The position numbers and the translations under genes are program-made. The notes under the pieces were generated by a model. That model was not told the origin of the DNA. It saw only the letters and a list, made by a program, of their open reading frames with translations, and did not search any database. From the NCBI RefSeq assembly GCF_026236535.1, contig NZ_JAHTMW010000035.1, positions 1-40,566 on the forward strand: a stretch of 40,566 bases of DNA, read 5' to 3'. Source of the DNA: Streptomyces sp. SKN60 (GTDB taxonomy: Bacteria > Actinomycetota > Actinomycetes > Streptomycetales > Streptomycetaceae). Shown here one piece after another: positions 25,101 to 32,366 of the stretch; the first letter of the stretch is position 1, and each line of letters opens with the position of its first letter.

Positions 25101-25892
25101 GGCCCCGTCGAGGCCCACACCAAGATCCCCGCCGGGCCCGCCGGCCGCGTCCTGCGCGTCGCCGACCGCGCCGACGCCGGCTGGACCGCCACCCTCGACG
25201 GCAAGGAGCTCAAGCCCGTCACCGTCGACGGCTGGGCCCAGGGCTTCGAGCTACCCGCCGACGCCGGCCGCCTCGACCTCACCTTCGAGGAGCCCGTCAC
25301 CCACACCGCGTGGATCTGGACCCAGGCCTTCCTCGCCGTCGTCCTGCTCGTCCTCGCCCTGCCCGGCCGCCGCCGCGACATCGACGACGACCTGCCCGAC
25401 GAGGAGCTCGCCCTCCCCGCCCAGGCCACCGCCGCCGACGGCGACGGCCGCCGCGCCCGCCGCCTGCGCGCCGCGGCGGAAGCCGAAGCCGCCGCCGAGG
25501 CCGCAGAGGCCGCGGCGGAAGCCGGCGAGGCCGCGGTGCCCGCACCCGAGCCGGAGCCCGTGCCCGTCCCCGTACCGGAACAGCAGACCTACGAGCAGCA
25601 GCAGCCCGAGTGGGACGGCCAGTACGCGGGGCAGCAGCAGGGCTACTACCAGGAGCAGTACGCCTACGACCCGTACGCGCAGCAGACCCAGCAGCAGTAC
25701 GACCCCCAGCAGTACGACGCTCAGCAGCAGTACGACCCGTACGCCCAGCAGAACGGCTACGAGCAGCAGCCCTATGAACAGCAGGGCTACGAGCAGCCGC
25801 AGGGCTACGAGCAGCAACAGCAGCCCTACGACCCGTACGACCCCTACGGGTACGGGCAGCAGCAGCGTCCGGACGGGAGCAGCAACCAGTGA
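22176..25892 (+). CDS. Very large membrane glycosyltransferase (family 2) with Gln/Tyr-rich cytoplasmic tail
   Basis: A 1238-residue protein. Residues about 8-320 form a GT-A domain: VTAVLVAHDGARWLPDAL, WLWLLHDDCAPEPGAL (metal-binding Asp), VGPKLRGW and FDRRLPLMRDDVDLCWRAH (catalytic DD/ED block). From about 430 to 820 there are around ten hydrophobic segments typical of polyprenyl-sugar-dependent or exporting membrane transferases. An extracytoplasmic domain follows, with a last membrane helix near 1045-1070 (WIWTQAFLAVVLLVLAL). The tail from about 1130 is low complexity, dominated by Gln, Tyr, Pro and Asp. The ATG at 22176 has GGAGGGG ten bases before it. The next gene overlaps the stop by GTGA. 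Sugar and acceptor are unknown; envelope polysaccharide is the sensible guess. Confidence 0.88.
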   Translation: MSSTPEFPRHVVTAVLVAHDGARWLPDALAGLLAQERPVQNVVAADTGSADDSARLLADSLGPDRVLHLARRTGFGAAVEEAARTAPVLGPEELPYLKRPSGWDPVTRSWRDDAYDLPELPHGEPVQWLWLLHDDCAPEPGALAELLRVADSDGDIAVVGPKLRGWYDKKQLLEAGVSIARSGRRWTGLDRREQDQGQHDQVRSVLSVSSAGMLVRRDVFEELGGFDRRLPLMRDDVDLCWRAHSAGHRVLVAPDAVLRHAEASARERRTVDCAGRSAANPHRVDKAGAVYTLLANTRGAALPYVFLRLVLGTLLRTLGYLVGKAPGQAVDEVMGLLATLLRPEKILAARGRRKHPAVPASELRPLFPAPGATVRAAAEQLASHFGGSDADSGGSRHGVVESGPGGDDADYLEIEQFARLKKIARKPGPVLFAVLLIVSLVACRNLFGGGSLAGGALLPAPDTVSGLWSRYADGWHAIGTGGTQTAPPYLAVLAALSALFLGSTSFALTVLLVCSVPLAGFTAYFASRGIVESRLLRAWAAIAYAFLPAATGALATGRLGTAVLAILLPLIARAAVAAHGLNRPRGERGSWRATWAYTFLLTFATAFTPVVWPLAVLLGLGVLALRRDDITAYALRFVAAVGTPVLLLAPWSLTLLTSPSAFLREAGLDIRTGSASALDLLGTSPGGPGTLGGILLLGLVGAGLAGLLREDRTVAVRAAWAAALAGLLFALLTNGAGDGETGWSGPATLVYGAALLAAGTIGAEGGRTRVAAHGFGWRQPVAALVALACAAGPLLSAAGWMIGGADGPLTRRDPVQVPAFVAEESGEEDQARTLVLGGGASGEVSYTLVRGSGARLGDAELTATGGSDPRLDQVVSHLVAGSGADQTEELSGFAIRFVLVRDGAPRAMGRVLDATPGLSRLSQLDGSALWEVSREHAVARVMIVPKDGGAAAGQATETPDAAPAAEAARPVAVAAGPVEAHTKIPAGPAGRVLRVADRADAGWTATLDGKELKPVTVDGWAQGFELPADAGRLDLTFEEPVTHTAWIWTQAFLAVVLLVLALPGRRRDIDDDLPDEELALPAQATAADGDGRRARRLRAAAEAEAAAEAAEAAAEAGEAAVPAPEPEPVPVPVPEQQTYEQQQPEWDGQYAGQQQGYYQEQYAYDPYAQQTQQQYDPQQYDAQQQYDPYAQQNGYEQQPYEQQGYEQPQGYEQQQQPYDPYDPYGYGQQQRPDGSSNQ

Positions 25893-27424
25893 AGCGCACC
25901 ACCCTCTCCCTGATCGCCGTCGCCGGCACCCTGGCGGCGGTGACCGGCGTCGCCGCGCTCACCGCCCCCGACGGCGCCGTGCCCGTGAACACCTCGCAGG
26001 CCGCCCGGCTGCCCGTCGAGCGCACCGCCCTGCTCTGCCCCGGCCCCAGCACCTCCGAGGTCGCCGAGACCACCTACACCTCGTACACACCCGAGGACAC
26101 CCCGGCGGCGAAGGCGACGGCGCAGGGGAAGGGCGAGGAGCGGACCGCCGCCAAGACCGAGCTGCAGCCCGCCCCCATCGCCCCGCCGCCCGGCGAACAG
26201 CCCGCCAAGACCACCAAGAAGCCCAAGGCCCCGGCGACCGTCACCAAGCCCGGCACCCCGGTCAACGCGGAGGCGAAGGGCCCCGACGCGCCCGCCCTCA
26301 CCGGCTCCGCGAGCGGCGGCCTGGCCCCCGGCTGGACCGTCCAGCAGACCACCGTCGTCCCGGCCGGCGGCGCCCGCGGCCTGCTCGGCGTCACCTGCAC
26401 CGCCCCGGACACCGACTTCTGGTTCCCGGCCGCGTCCACCGCCAAGGGGCGCCAGGACTACGTCCACCTCACCAACCCGGACGACGGCACCGCGACCGCC
26501 GACATCGAGCTGTACGGCCCGGCCGGCCCGCTCAAGCTGCTGTCCACCGAGGGCATCCCGGTCCCGGCGCACACCACCGTCCCGGTGCTGCTCTCGACCC
26601 TCACCAACGACCCGGCCCAGCAGGACCTCACCGTCCACGTGACCACCCGCAGCGGCCGCGTCGGCGCCGTCGTCGGCGCCGCCGACGACAAGGCGGGCGC
26701 CGACTGGCTGCAGGCCTCCGCCGACCCGAGCGGCACCGCCGTGCTGCCCGGCATCCCGGCCGACGCCACCTCGGTCCGCCTGGTCGCCTACGCGCCCGGC
26801 GACGCCGACGCCGACCTGAAGATCCAGCTGGTCACCCCGACCGGCAAGATCGTCCCGGCCAGCGCCGACGCCGTGCACGTGAAGTCCGGCATGACCGCCG
26901 CCGTCGACCTGCCCGACCTCACCCGAGGCGAGCCCGGCTCCCTCCTCCTGACCCCCACCGACCCCAAGAAGGCCACCCCGGTCGTCGCCGCGCTCCGGGT
27001 GGCCCGCGGCAAGGGCGAGCAGCAGGAGATCGCGTTCATCCCGGCCGCCGCCCCCATCGAGGGCCGCGCCACCGTCGCCGACAACCGCGCCAAGGGCTCC
27101 ACCCTCGCCCTGACCGCGCCCGCCGGCGGCGCCGAAGTGCGGATCACCGCCTCCGCGGGCGCGCAGGGCGGCACCAAGGTCAGCAAGACCGTCACCCTCA
27201 AGGCGGGCACGACCACCTCCCTCGCCGCGCCGGTCCCCGACGGCCTCAAGGGCTCCTACGCCCTCACCGTCGAGCGCCTCTCGGGCGGCCCGGTGCACGC
27301 CTCGCGTCTGCTCGAACTGCCGCAGGACGGCATCCCGATGTTCACGATCCAGCCGTTCACGGACGACCACAGCAAGGTCGAGGTCCCCAAGGCCCGCCAG
27401 GACCTGACCGTCCTGGACGACTGA
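25889..27424 (+). CDS. Secreted DUF5719 family protein
   Basis: A 511-residue exported protein. A signal sequence (MKRTTLSLIAVAGTLAAVTGVAAL, split here at residue 20 as MKRTTLSLIAVAGTLAAVTG) is followed by a Lys/Pro/Thr-rich region (about 70-130) and repeated beta-sandwich-like segments to the end. Two conserved-looking Cys residues (ALLCPGPS and GVTCTAPDTDFWFPAAST) probably form a disulfide. The GTG start overlaps the stop of the giant glycosyltransferase by four bases, so both are made together and the protein likely serves that enzyme or its product outside the membrane. I recall this family only as DUF5719, found in actinobacteria next to such transferases; its function is not known to me. 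Confidence 0.75.
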   Translation: MKRTTLSLIAVAGTLAAVTGVAALTAPDGAVPVNTSQAARLPVERTALLCPGPSTSEVAETTYTSYTPEDTPAAKATAQGKGEERTAAKTELQPAPIAPPPGEQPAKTTKKPKAPATVTKPGTPVNAEAKGPDAPALTGSASGGLAPGWTVQQTTVVPAGGARGLLGVTCTAPDTDFWFPAASTAKGRQDYVHLTNPDDGTATADIELYGPAGPLKLLSTEGIPVPAHTTVPVLLSTLTNDPAQQDLTVHVTTRSGRVGAVVGAADDKAGADWLQASADPSGTAVLPGIPADATSVRLVAYAPGDADADLKIQLVTPTGKIVPASADAVHVKSGMTAAVDLPDLTRGEPGSLLLTPTDPKKATPVVAALRVARGKGEQQEIAFIPAAAPIEGRATVADNRAKGSTLALTAPAGGAEVRITASAGAQGGTKVSKTVTLKAGTTTSLAAPVPDGLKGSYALTVERLSGGPVHASRLLELPQDGIPMFTIQPFTDDHSKVEVPKARQDLTVLDD

Positions 27425-27447
27425 CCGCACTCCCACCCGCCCTGACA

Positions 27448-27490
27448 GGGGCCGGCCCTTTCGCCCGTACGGGTGGGGCCGGCCCCTTTT
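27448..27490 (+). terminator. Rho-independent terminator
   Basis: An 11-bp stem (GGGGCCGGCCC with GGGCCGGCCCC), a 17-base loop, then TTTT, 24 bases after the DUF5719 stop. Confidence 0.85.
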
Positions 27491-27626
27491 CGGTGCGGTC
27501 GGGTGCGTCCCGTACGGGAGGGGGTCTCAGCCTTCTACGGGTCCGTGCTGCGGCGGAACAGGGGCGCCCCGCCCGGGGCAGCCGACCCGGGCGGTCCTGT
27601 CCCAGTCGGTCGCGGTCCCGTCCCGG

Positions 27627-28064
27627 TCAGTCCTGCCCGTAGCGCGGGTCGACCGACTCGGGGGAGAGACCGAGCAGGTCGGCGACCTGCTCCACGACCA
27701 CCTCGTGCACCAGCAGCGCGCGCTCGTCGCGGTTCTTCGCGCGGATCTCGACCGGGCGACGGTAGACGACGACCCGGGCCGGCTCGTTCTTCTCCGCCGG
27801 CGTCGAGCCGCCGAGCGGCACCACGGGCTCGCCCGAGACCGTGGGCGGCACCTCCATCACCATGAACTCGACGTCCGCCAACTGCGGCCAGTGCCGCTCG
27901 AGCCGCTCCACCGAGTCCAGGACCAGATCGCGGAAGCTGTCCGCCCGGCTCGCGGACAGCGGCACCTGCGGCGGGGCCACCGGCCCCCGCATACCGCGGC
28001 CGTGCCGGTCGCGGCGTCGCACGCGCGGCGTCGCACTGTCCATGCTGTGGGTGCTGTCCGTCAC
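27627..28064 (-). CDS. Zincin-like metallopeptidase family protein with degenerate active site
   Basis: A 145-residue protein of the small actinobacterial group that resembles PF06262 zincins (mycobacterial counterpart Rv3259 by position). The core RDLVLDSVERLERHWPQLADVEFMV, seen here from about 45 to 69, the ARVVVYRRPVEIRAKNRDE strand-helix and the ALLVHEVVVEQVADLLG helix are present. The metal motif HExxH is broken: His120-Glu121-Val-Val-Val-Glu125, where the second His is Val124. Catalysis as in true zincins is therefore doubtful. The start is uncertain: the GTG at 28064 has GGGGAGAG about 13 bases before it; an ATG lies seven codons further in. Confidence 0.75.
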   Translation of the reverse strand: MTDSTHSMDSATPRVRRRDRHGRGMRGPVAPPQVPLSASRADSFRDLVLDSVERLERHWPQLADVEFMVMEVPPTVSGEPVVPLGGSTPAEKNEPARVVVYRRPVEIRAKNRDERALLVHEVVVEQVADLLGLSPESVDPRYGQD

Positions 28065-28399
28065 TGACGCAGCGTAACTCTCCCCGGTGTTCCCGGACCG
28101 GTCCGGGACGGCCGGGCCGGTGGCGACCGGCCGCCACCCATGTCGCAACCCGACCGATCCGGCCAAGCCCGCGCCCGTTTTCCAGGGCCCCGACGATCGG
28201 CCATCTGGCCGTGATTGACCGGATTTCCCCAGGCCGATGTCCGGATCGCACAGCATCACCAGCCGCCCGGCACGCCGCTCCCGCAGGTCAGAACGGCCGA
28301 TCGGACCCGGTCCGTGGCGGAGGTCACACCGCGACACGGTGGAGTGACCTGGGGGAGAGTCGTCGCGGCCCGCTCAAGAGTGCGGTACCGTCCAACGTC
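28065..28399. promoter_or_regulatory. 335-base divergent region with a 30-bp palindrome
   Basis: This lies between the zincin-like gene (minus) and the DUF3499 gene (plus). It contains a clear palindrome at 28321-28350 and a less GC-rich stretch around 28195-28260 with TTGACC at about 28216. I do not see a complete -35/-10 pair that I would trust. No gene is evident. Confidence 0.45.
28321..28350. promoter_or_regulatory. Palindromic operator candidate
   Basis: AGGTCAC and GTGACCT flank inner arms ACCG and CGGT around CGACA, 50 bases before the DUF3499 start. The symmetry suits a dimeric regulator; a small RNA hairpin is the alternative. Confidence 0.55.
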
Positions 28400-28789
28400 G
28401 TGAGCCCTGTACGTCGCTGTTCGCGCACCGCGTGCGGCCGCCCTGCCGTCGCGACACTGACGTACGTCTATGCCGACTCGACCGCGGTCCTCGGCCCGCT
28501 CGCCACCTACGCCGAGCCCCACTGCTACGACCTGTGCGCCGAGCACAGCGAGCGCCTCACCGCCCCGCGCGGCTGGGAGGTCGTGCGGCTCCACGACGCC
28601 ACCACCCCCACCCGCCCCAGCGGCGACGACCTCGAAGCCCTCGCCAACGCGGTACGGGAGGCGGCCCGCCCCCAGGAACGCGCGGCCGAGGCCGGCGGCG
28701 GAAAGCCCGGCCCGGGCGGCCGCGGCGCCGACCCCATGGAGGTCGGCCGGCGAGGGCACCTGAGGGTGCTGCGTTCACCCGAGAACTAG
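28400..28789 (+). CDS. DUF3499 family protein
   Basis: A 129-residue small cytosolic protein. The N-terminal half is conserved: PVRRCSRTACGRPAVATLTY, then YAEPHCYDLCAEHSERLT. Four Cys (7, 12, 42, 46) and nearby His residues suggest a small metal-binding or zinc-ribbon-like fold. The C-terminal half is Ala/Gly-rich and unconserved. The protein is the positional counterpart of mycobacterial Rv3258c, just upstream of manB. Function unknown. The GTG start was chosen because the conserved block begins right after it, although the ribosome site is poor. The stop TAG is created by a 25-bp tandem duplication. Confidence 0.8.
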   Translation: MSPVRRCSRTACGRPAVATLTYVYADSTAVLGPLATYAEPHCYDLCAEHSERLTAPRGWEVVRLHDATTPTRPSGDDLEALANAVREAARPQERAAEAGGGKPGPGGRGADPMEVGRRGHLRVLRSPEN

Positions 28790-28812
28790 GGTGCTGGGTT
28801 CACCCGAGAACT
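28763..28812. repeat. 25-bp tandem duplication across the DUF3499 stop
   Basis: Two copies of a 25-base unit beginning AGGGTGCTG and ending GAGAACT differ at one base. The first supplies the last codons; the stop TAG is formed at the junction. The second copy is followed by GA, so the single-copy form would end in the same peptide with TGA. Confidence 0.9.
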
Positions 28813-28902
28813 GATCAAGGTCCGGTCCCGGGTAGTTTGGGCGGTCCGTACGCGCGCCGCAATCCGCGCGAACGACAGCCGAGACCTCAGGAGGATTGAT
28901 CC

Positions 28903-30267
28903 GTGACTGCTGCTGATCTGTCGCAGATCGTGAAGGCGTACGACGTCCGCGGAGTGGTGCCGGATCAGTGGGACGAGTCGCTCGCCGAGCTCTTCGGCGC
29001 CGCCTTCGTGCGGGTCGTCGACGCCGACGCGATCGTCATCGGCCACGACATGCGCCCCTCCTCGCCCGGCCTCGCCGCCGCCTTCGCGCGCGGCGCCGCC
29101 CGGCTCGGCGCCGACGTCACCCTGATCGGCCTCTGCTCGACCGACCAGCTGTACTTCGCGTCCGGCGCGCTCAGCCTGCCCGGCGCGATGTTCACCGCCT
29201 CGCACAACCCGGCCCAGTACAACGGCATCAAGCTGTGCCGGGCCGGCGCCGCCCCCGTCGGCCAGGACACCGGCCTCTCCGAGATCCGCGCGCTCGTCGA
29301 GCGGTGGACGGAGCAGGGCGCCCCCGAGCCGGCCGCGACCGAGGGCACGGTCAGCGAGCGCGAGACCCTCAAGGACTACGCCGCCCACCTCCTCGGCCTC
29401 GTCGACCTCAGCGCCATCCGGCCGCTGAAGGTCGTCGTCGACGCCGGCAACGGCATGGGCGGCCACACCGTCCCCACCGTCTTCGACGGCCTGCCGCTCG
29501 ACGTCGTCCCGATGTACTTCGAGCTCGACGGCACTTTCCCGAACCACGAGGCCAACCCCCTCGACCCGAAGAACATCGTCGACCTGCAGGCCCGCGTCCG
29601 CGCCGAGGGCGCCGACCTCGGCCTCGCCTTCGACGGCGACGCCGACCGCTGCTTCGTCGTCGACGAGAACGGCGACCCGGTCTCCCCGTCCGCGATCACC
29701 GCCCTCGTCGCCGCGCGCGAGCTCGCCAAGAACCCCGGCGGCACCGTGATCCACAACCTGATCACCTCGTGGTCCGTCCCCGAGGTCGTCCGCGAGAACG
29801 GCGGCACCCCGGTGCGCACCCGGGTCGGCCACTCCTTCATCAAGGAGGAGATGGCGAAGACCGGCGCCATCTTCGGCGGCGAGCACTCCGCGCACTACTA
29901 CTTCAAGGACTTCTGGAACGCGGACACCGGCATGCTCGCCGCGCTCCACGTCCTCGCCGCCCTCGGCGGCCAGGACGGCCCGCTGTCCGCCCTGGTCGCC
30001 GCCTACGACCGCTACGCCTCCTCCGGCGAGATCAACTCCACCGTCGCCGACCAGACCGCCCGCCTGGCCGCCGTGAAGGCCGCCTACGCCGACCGCGACG
30101 GCGTCACCCTCGACGAGCTCGACGGCCTCACCGTCACCGCCGCCGACTGGTGGTTCAACCTCCGCGCCTCCAACACGGAACCCCTCCTCCGCCTCAACAT
30201 CGAGGCCCGCGACGAGCCGACGATGTCCTCCCTCCGCGACGAGGTCCTGTCCCTGGTCCGCGCGTAA
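28903..30267 (+). CDS. manB: Phosphomannomutase
   Basis: The enzyme interconverts mannose-6-phosphate and mannose-1-phosphate, the second step to GDP-mannose. The 454-residue alpha-D-phosphohexomutase has all four signatures: KAYDVRG at the N-terminus, the phosphoserine loop FTASHNPAQYNGIK (Ser100), the magnesium loop FDGDADRCF (about 244-250), the sugar loop GGEHSAHYYF, and the phosphate-binding RASNTEPLLRLN near the C-terminus. GEHSAH suits phosphomannomutase/phosphoglucomutase of the ManB type. The GTG start has AGGAGG eight bases before it. A hairpin terminator follows. manA and the SIS gene lie downstream in the same direction. Confidence 0.95.
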   Translation: MTAADLSQIVKAYDVRGVVPDQWDESLAELFGAAFVRVVDADAIVIGHDMRPSSPGLAAAFARGAARLGADVTLIGLCSTDQLYFASGALSLPGAMFTASHNPAQYNGIKLCRAGAAPVGQDTGLSEIRALVERWTEQGAPEPAATEGTVSERETLKDYAAHLLGLVDLSAIRPLKVVVDAGNGMGGHTVPTVFDGLPLDVVPMYFELDGTFPNHEANPLDPKNIVDLQARVRAEGADLGLAFDGDADRCFVVDENGDPVSPSAITALVAARELAKNPGGTVIHNLITSWSVPEVVRENGGTPVRTRVGHSFIKEEMAKTGAIFGGEHSAHYYFKDFWNADTGMLAALHVLAALGGQDGPLSALVAAYDRYASSGEINSTVADQTARLAAVKAAYADRDGVTLDELDGLTVTAADWWFNLRASNTEPLLRLNIEARDEPTMSSLRDEVLSLVRA

Positions 30268-30287
30268 CCCGCAGCACAGCCCCCGAG

Positions 30288-30309
30288 GGCCCGCCCGCAG
30301 GGGCGGGCC
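30288..30309 (+). terminator. Terminator of manB
   Basis: A perfect 9-bp stem GGCCCGCCC/GGGCGGGCC with a GCAG loop, followed by TTCG, 20 bases after the stop. Confidence 0.75.
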
Positions 30310-30352
30310 TTCGCCGTTCGCGGGGCTCGTCCCGCAGGGCGGTGCCGCGCTG

Positions 30353-30377
30353 TTCCCGTTGTGGGCATTCGTCCCGC
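30353..30377. repeat. Dispersed Streptomyces intergenic repeat, copy 1
   Basis: A 25-base sequence built around CCCGTTGTGGGCATTCGTCC, identical to 30421-30445. I recall closely related GTTGTGGGCA...TGGGCACAAC elements as common between genes in Streptomyces. This copy lacks a neat right arm. Confidence 0.7.
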
Positions 30378-30420
30378 GCCCACCCACCCCAGCCGCATGG
30401 GCGGGGCGGGCCTTCGCCAT

Positions 30421-30475
30421 TTCCCGTTGTGGGCATTCGTCCCGCAGGGCGGGACGGGTGGGCACACGGGACGGC
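30421..30475. repeat. Dispersed Streptomyces intergenic repeat, copy 2, with palindrome
   Basis: The same 25 bases as copy 1, continuing into GTCCCGC-AGG-GCGGGAC (30439-30455) and then GGGTGGGCACACGGG, which mirrors the left end. The whole is a nested, near-palindromic element. Confidence 0.7.
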
Positions 30476-30504
30476 GCCCTTGCGGGCGCGCTCCGCTCCC
30501 TGCG

Positions 30505-30657
30505 CCTGCCCGCGCCCCGAGGGCGCTGCGCTCACCGGACCGCCCGCCGGGTGGACCTGCCCGCGCCCCGAGGGCGCTGCGCTCACCGGACCGCCCGCCG
30601 GGTGGACCTGCCCGCGCCCCGAGCGCGCCGCGCTCACCGGACCGCCCACCCGGTGGC
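30505..30657. repeat. Three tandem 51-bp repeats
   Basis: Units at 30505-30555, 30556-30606 and 30607-30657. The first two are identical; the third has several changes toward its middle and end. The unit begins CCTGCCCGCGCCCCGAG. Confidence 0.92.
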
Positions 30658-30855
30658 CCCCCGCGCCCGTAAGCAGGCCCGCACGGGCAACCCGTCGCCC
30701 CCCGTTCCCCACCCGGTTCCCCCACCGCCGCCCCACCGTCGGCCGCGCCCCGCAACGTAACCCCGGCGCCCCGCCCCGCACCAAGGGCGCCGACTGCGGC
30801 CCGGCGGTAGGCTGACCAGGCCCGTAAACCGTCGTACCGCCCCGAAGGGACCACC

Positions 30856-31038
30856 ATGCCGCTCGAAGCCGGCCTCCTGGAGATCCTGGCCTGCCCGGCC
30901 TGCCACGCCCCGCTGAACGACCGGACGGCGGAGGAGACCCCGGAGCTCGTCTGCACCTCCGCCGACTGCGGACTCGCGTACCCCGTGCGCGACGGCATCC
31001 CGGTCCTGCTGGTCGACGAGGCCCGCCGCCCCGAGTGA
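30856..31038 (+). CDS. Trm112 family protein
   Basis: A 60-residue zinc-binding protein of the Trm112/UPF0434 family: EAGLLEILACPACHAPLN (Cys13, Cys16), then LVCTSADCGLAYPVRDGIPVLL, split by the Cys33-x4-Cys38 pair. Trm112 proteins activate methyltransferases in many organisms; the bacterial partner is often unknown. GAAGGGA precedes the ATG by about six bases. It heads a plus-strand run with the SIS-domain gene and manA. Confidence 0.92.
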   Translation: MPLEAGLLEILACPACHAPLNDRTAEETPELVCTSADCGLAYPVRDGIPVLLVDEARRPE

Positions 31039-31211
31039 CCCGCTCCGCCGCCCGTTCCGCCGCCCGCCCCGCGCCCCGGGAAGCCGGCGCGGGACGGGGC
31101 GCGCGGGATGCGAGCGTGCGCTGACGCGCACCACCCTCGGAGGACCACCCACACCGGCCCACCGCCGGCCACCGCCGGCCCCGCTCCGCCGACCCACCGG
31201 AGGCCCGCCAC

Positions 31212-32366
31212 ATGCTCGACGAGACCCTCCTCGACGCACCGGACGCCCTCGCGCTCGCCGACCACCGCGGACTGCTCCGCGGCGCCGCCGAAGCGGGCGC
31301 GCGGGTACGGACCGCCGCCCGGCACGCCGCCGAGGCAGGCATCGCGGCGCTCCACCCCGAGGGCCGCCCCCGCGCCGTCCTCGTCGCGGGCCCCGGCACC
31401 GCCGCCGCCGGCGTCGCCGACCTGATCGGCGCCCTCGCCGGCGCCGCGGCCCCGGTGATCCGCCTCCAGCCGACCGGTGTCGCACCGGCCGCCGGCGCCC
31501 TGCGCTGGGCCCTGCCCGGCTGGGCCGGCTCGGTCGACCTGCTGCTCCTGCCGACGACGGACGGCGCCGAGCCGGGACTCGCGCTCCTCGCCGAGCAGGC
31601 GTACCGCCGCGGCGTCACGGTCGTCGCCGTCACGCCCAAGGACTCCCCGCTGGCCGGGTCGGTCGGCGGCGCGCGCGGCCTGCTCGTACCGTTGGCCATG
31701 GCTCCGCACGAGACGGCCGACGAGTACGGGGAGAACCTCGCCGCGAGCCCCGGCGCGCTGTGGGCGCTGTTCACGCCGCTGCTCGCGCTGCTCGACCGGG
31801 TGGGCCTGGTGGAGGCGCCGCCGGAGGCGCTCGAACAGGTCGCCGACCGCCTGGACCGTACGGCGGAGCGCTGCGGCCCCGCCATCGCCACGTACAGCAA
31901 CCCGGCCAAGACCCTCGCCGCCGAGCTCGCCGACTCCCTCCCGCTGGTGTGGACCGAGGGCGAGGCCGCCGGGCCGACCGGCCGCCGCTTCGCCGCCGTC
32001 CTCGCCGAACTCGCCGGCCTGCCCGCGCTCGCCGCCGAACTGCCCGAGGCGCTGCCCGCCCACGGCATGCTGCTCGCCGGGGACTACGCGGCCGGTGCCG
32101 ACCCCGACGACTTCTTCCGCGACCGCGTCGAGGAGCAGCAGGCGCTGCGCGCCCGCGTCGTCCTCCTCCGCGACCGCCCGGCGGAGGGCAACGTACTGAG
32201 CGCGGCCCCCGCCGCCCGCGAACTCGCCCTCAGCCACGACACCGCGATCAGCGAGCTGGAAGCGGAGGAGGGCACCCCGCTGGAGAACCTCGCCGAACTC
32301 CTCGCCGTCACCGACTTCGCCGCCGTCTACCTCTCCCTCGCCTCGGCGGGCCGCGCCCCGCAGTAG
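31212..32366 (+). CDS. SIS-domain phosphosugar isomerase-like protein
   Basis: A 384-residue protein by position and length the counterpart of mycobacterial Rv3256c, related to bifunctional phosphoglucose/phosphomannose isomerases. The C-terminal part (LSHDTAISELEAEEGTPLEN, LAVTDFAAVYLSLASAG) fits that family. The usual N-terminal sugar-binding loop (Gly-Met-Gly-Gly-Ser type) is replaced by VLVAGPGTAAAGVADLIG, so activity is doubtful. It sits between manB and manA, suggesting a role in handling mannose phosphates, either as an enzyme or a regulator; this is inference. GGAGG lies about eight bases before the ATG. The product is very rich in Ala and Leu. Confidence 0.8.
   Translation: MLDETLLDAPDALALADHRGLLRGAAEAGARVRTAARHAAEAGIAALHPEGRPRAVLVAGPGTAAAGVADLIGALAGAAAPVIRLQPTGVAPAAGALRWALPGWAGSVDLLLLPTTDGAEPGLALLAEQAYRRGVTVVAVTPKDSPLAGSVGGARGLLVPLAMAPHETADEYGENLAASPGALWALFTPLLALLDRVGLVEAPPEALEQVADRLDRTAERCGPAIATYSNPAKTLAAELADSLPLVWTEGEAAGPTGRRFAAVLAELAGLPALAAELPEALPAHGMLLAGDYAAGADPDDFFRDRVEEQQALRARVVLLRDRPAEGNVLSAAPAARELALSHDTAISELEAEEGTPLENLAELLAVTDFAAVYLSLASAGRAPQ

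Larger units (their letters stand above)
30268..30855. other. 588-base gene-free region rich in repeats
   Basis: After the manB terminator come two copies of a 25-base sequence (30353-30377 and 30421-30445), a hairpin, and three tandem 51-bp units (30505-30657), then C-rich sequence up to the Trm112-like gene. Open frames through the 51-bp array exist only because 51 is a multiple of three; I see no ribosome site or family likeness. Confidence 0.6.

Noticed and set aside
22182..25118. Very long minus-strand open frame opposite the giant glycosyltransferase
   Set aside because: It is the mirror of a GC-rich gene: Gly/Ala/Glu/Asp-rich with no domain likeness, and the plus-strand frame has clear transferase motifs.
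30505..30657. 51-bp repeats as a CRISPR array
   Set aside because: Units are directly adjacent with no unique spacers and no cas genes nearby.
30359..30760. Plus-strand frame through the 51-bp repeats giving 17-residue repeats
   Set aside because: It exists only because 51 is a multiple of three. There is no ribosome site, and the product is Arg/Pro-rich noise that spans intergenic elements.
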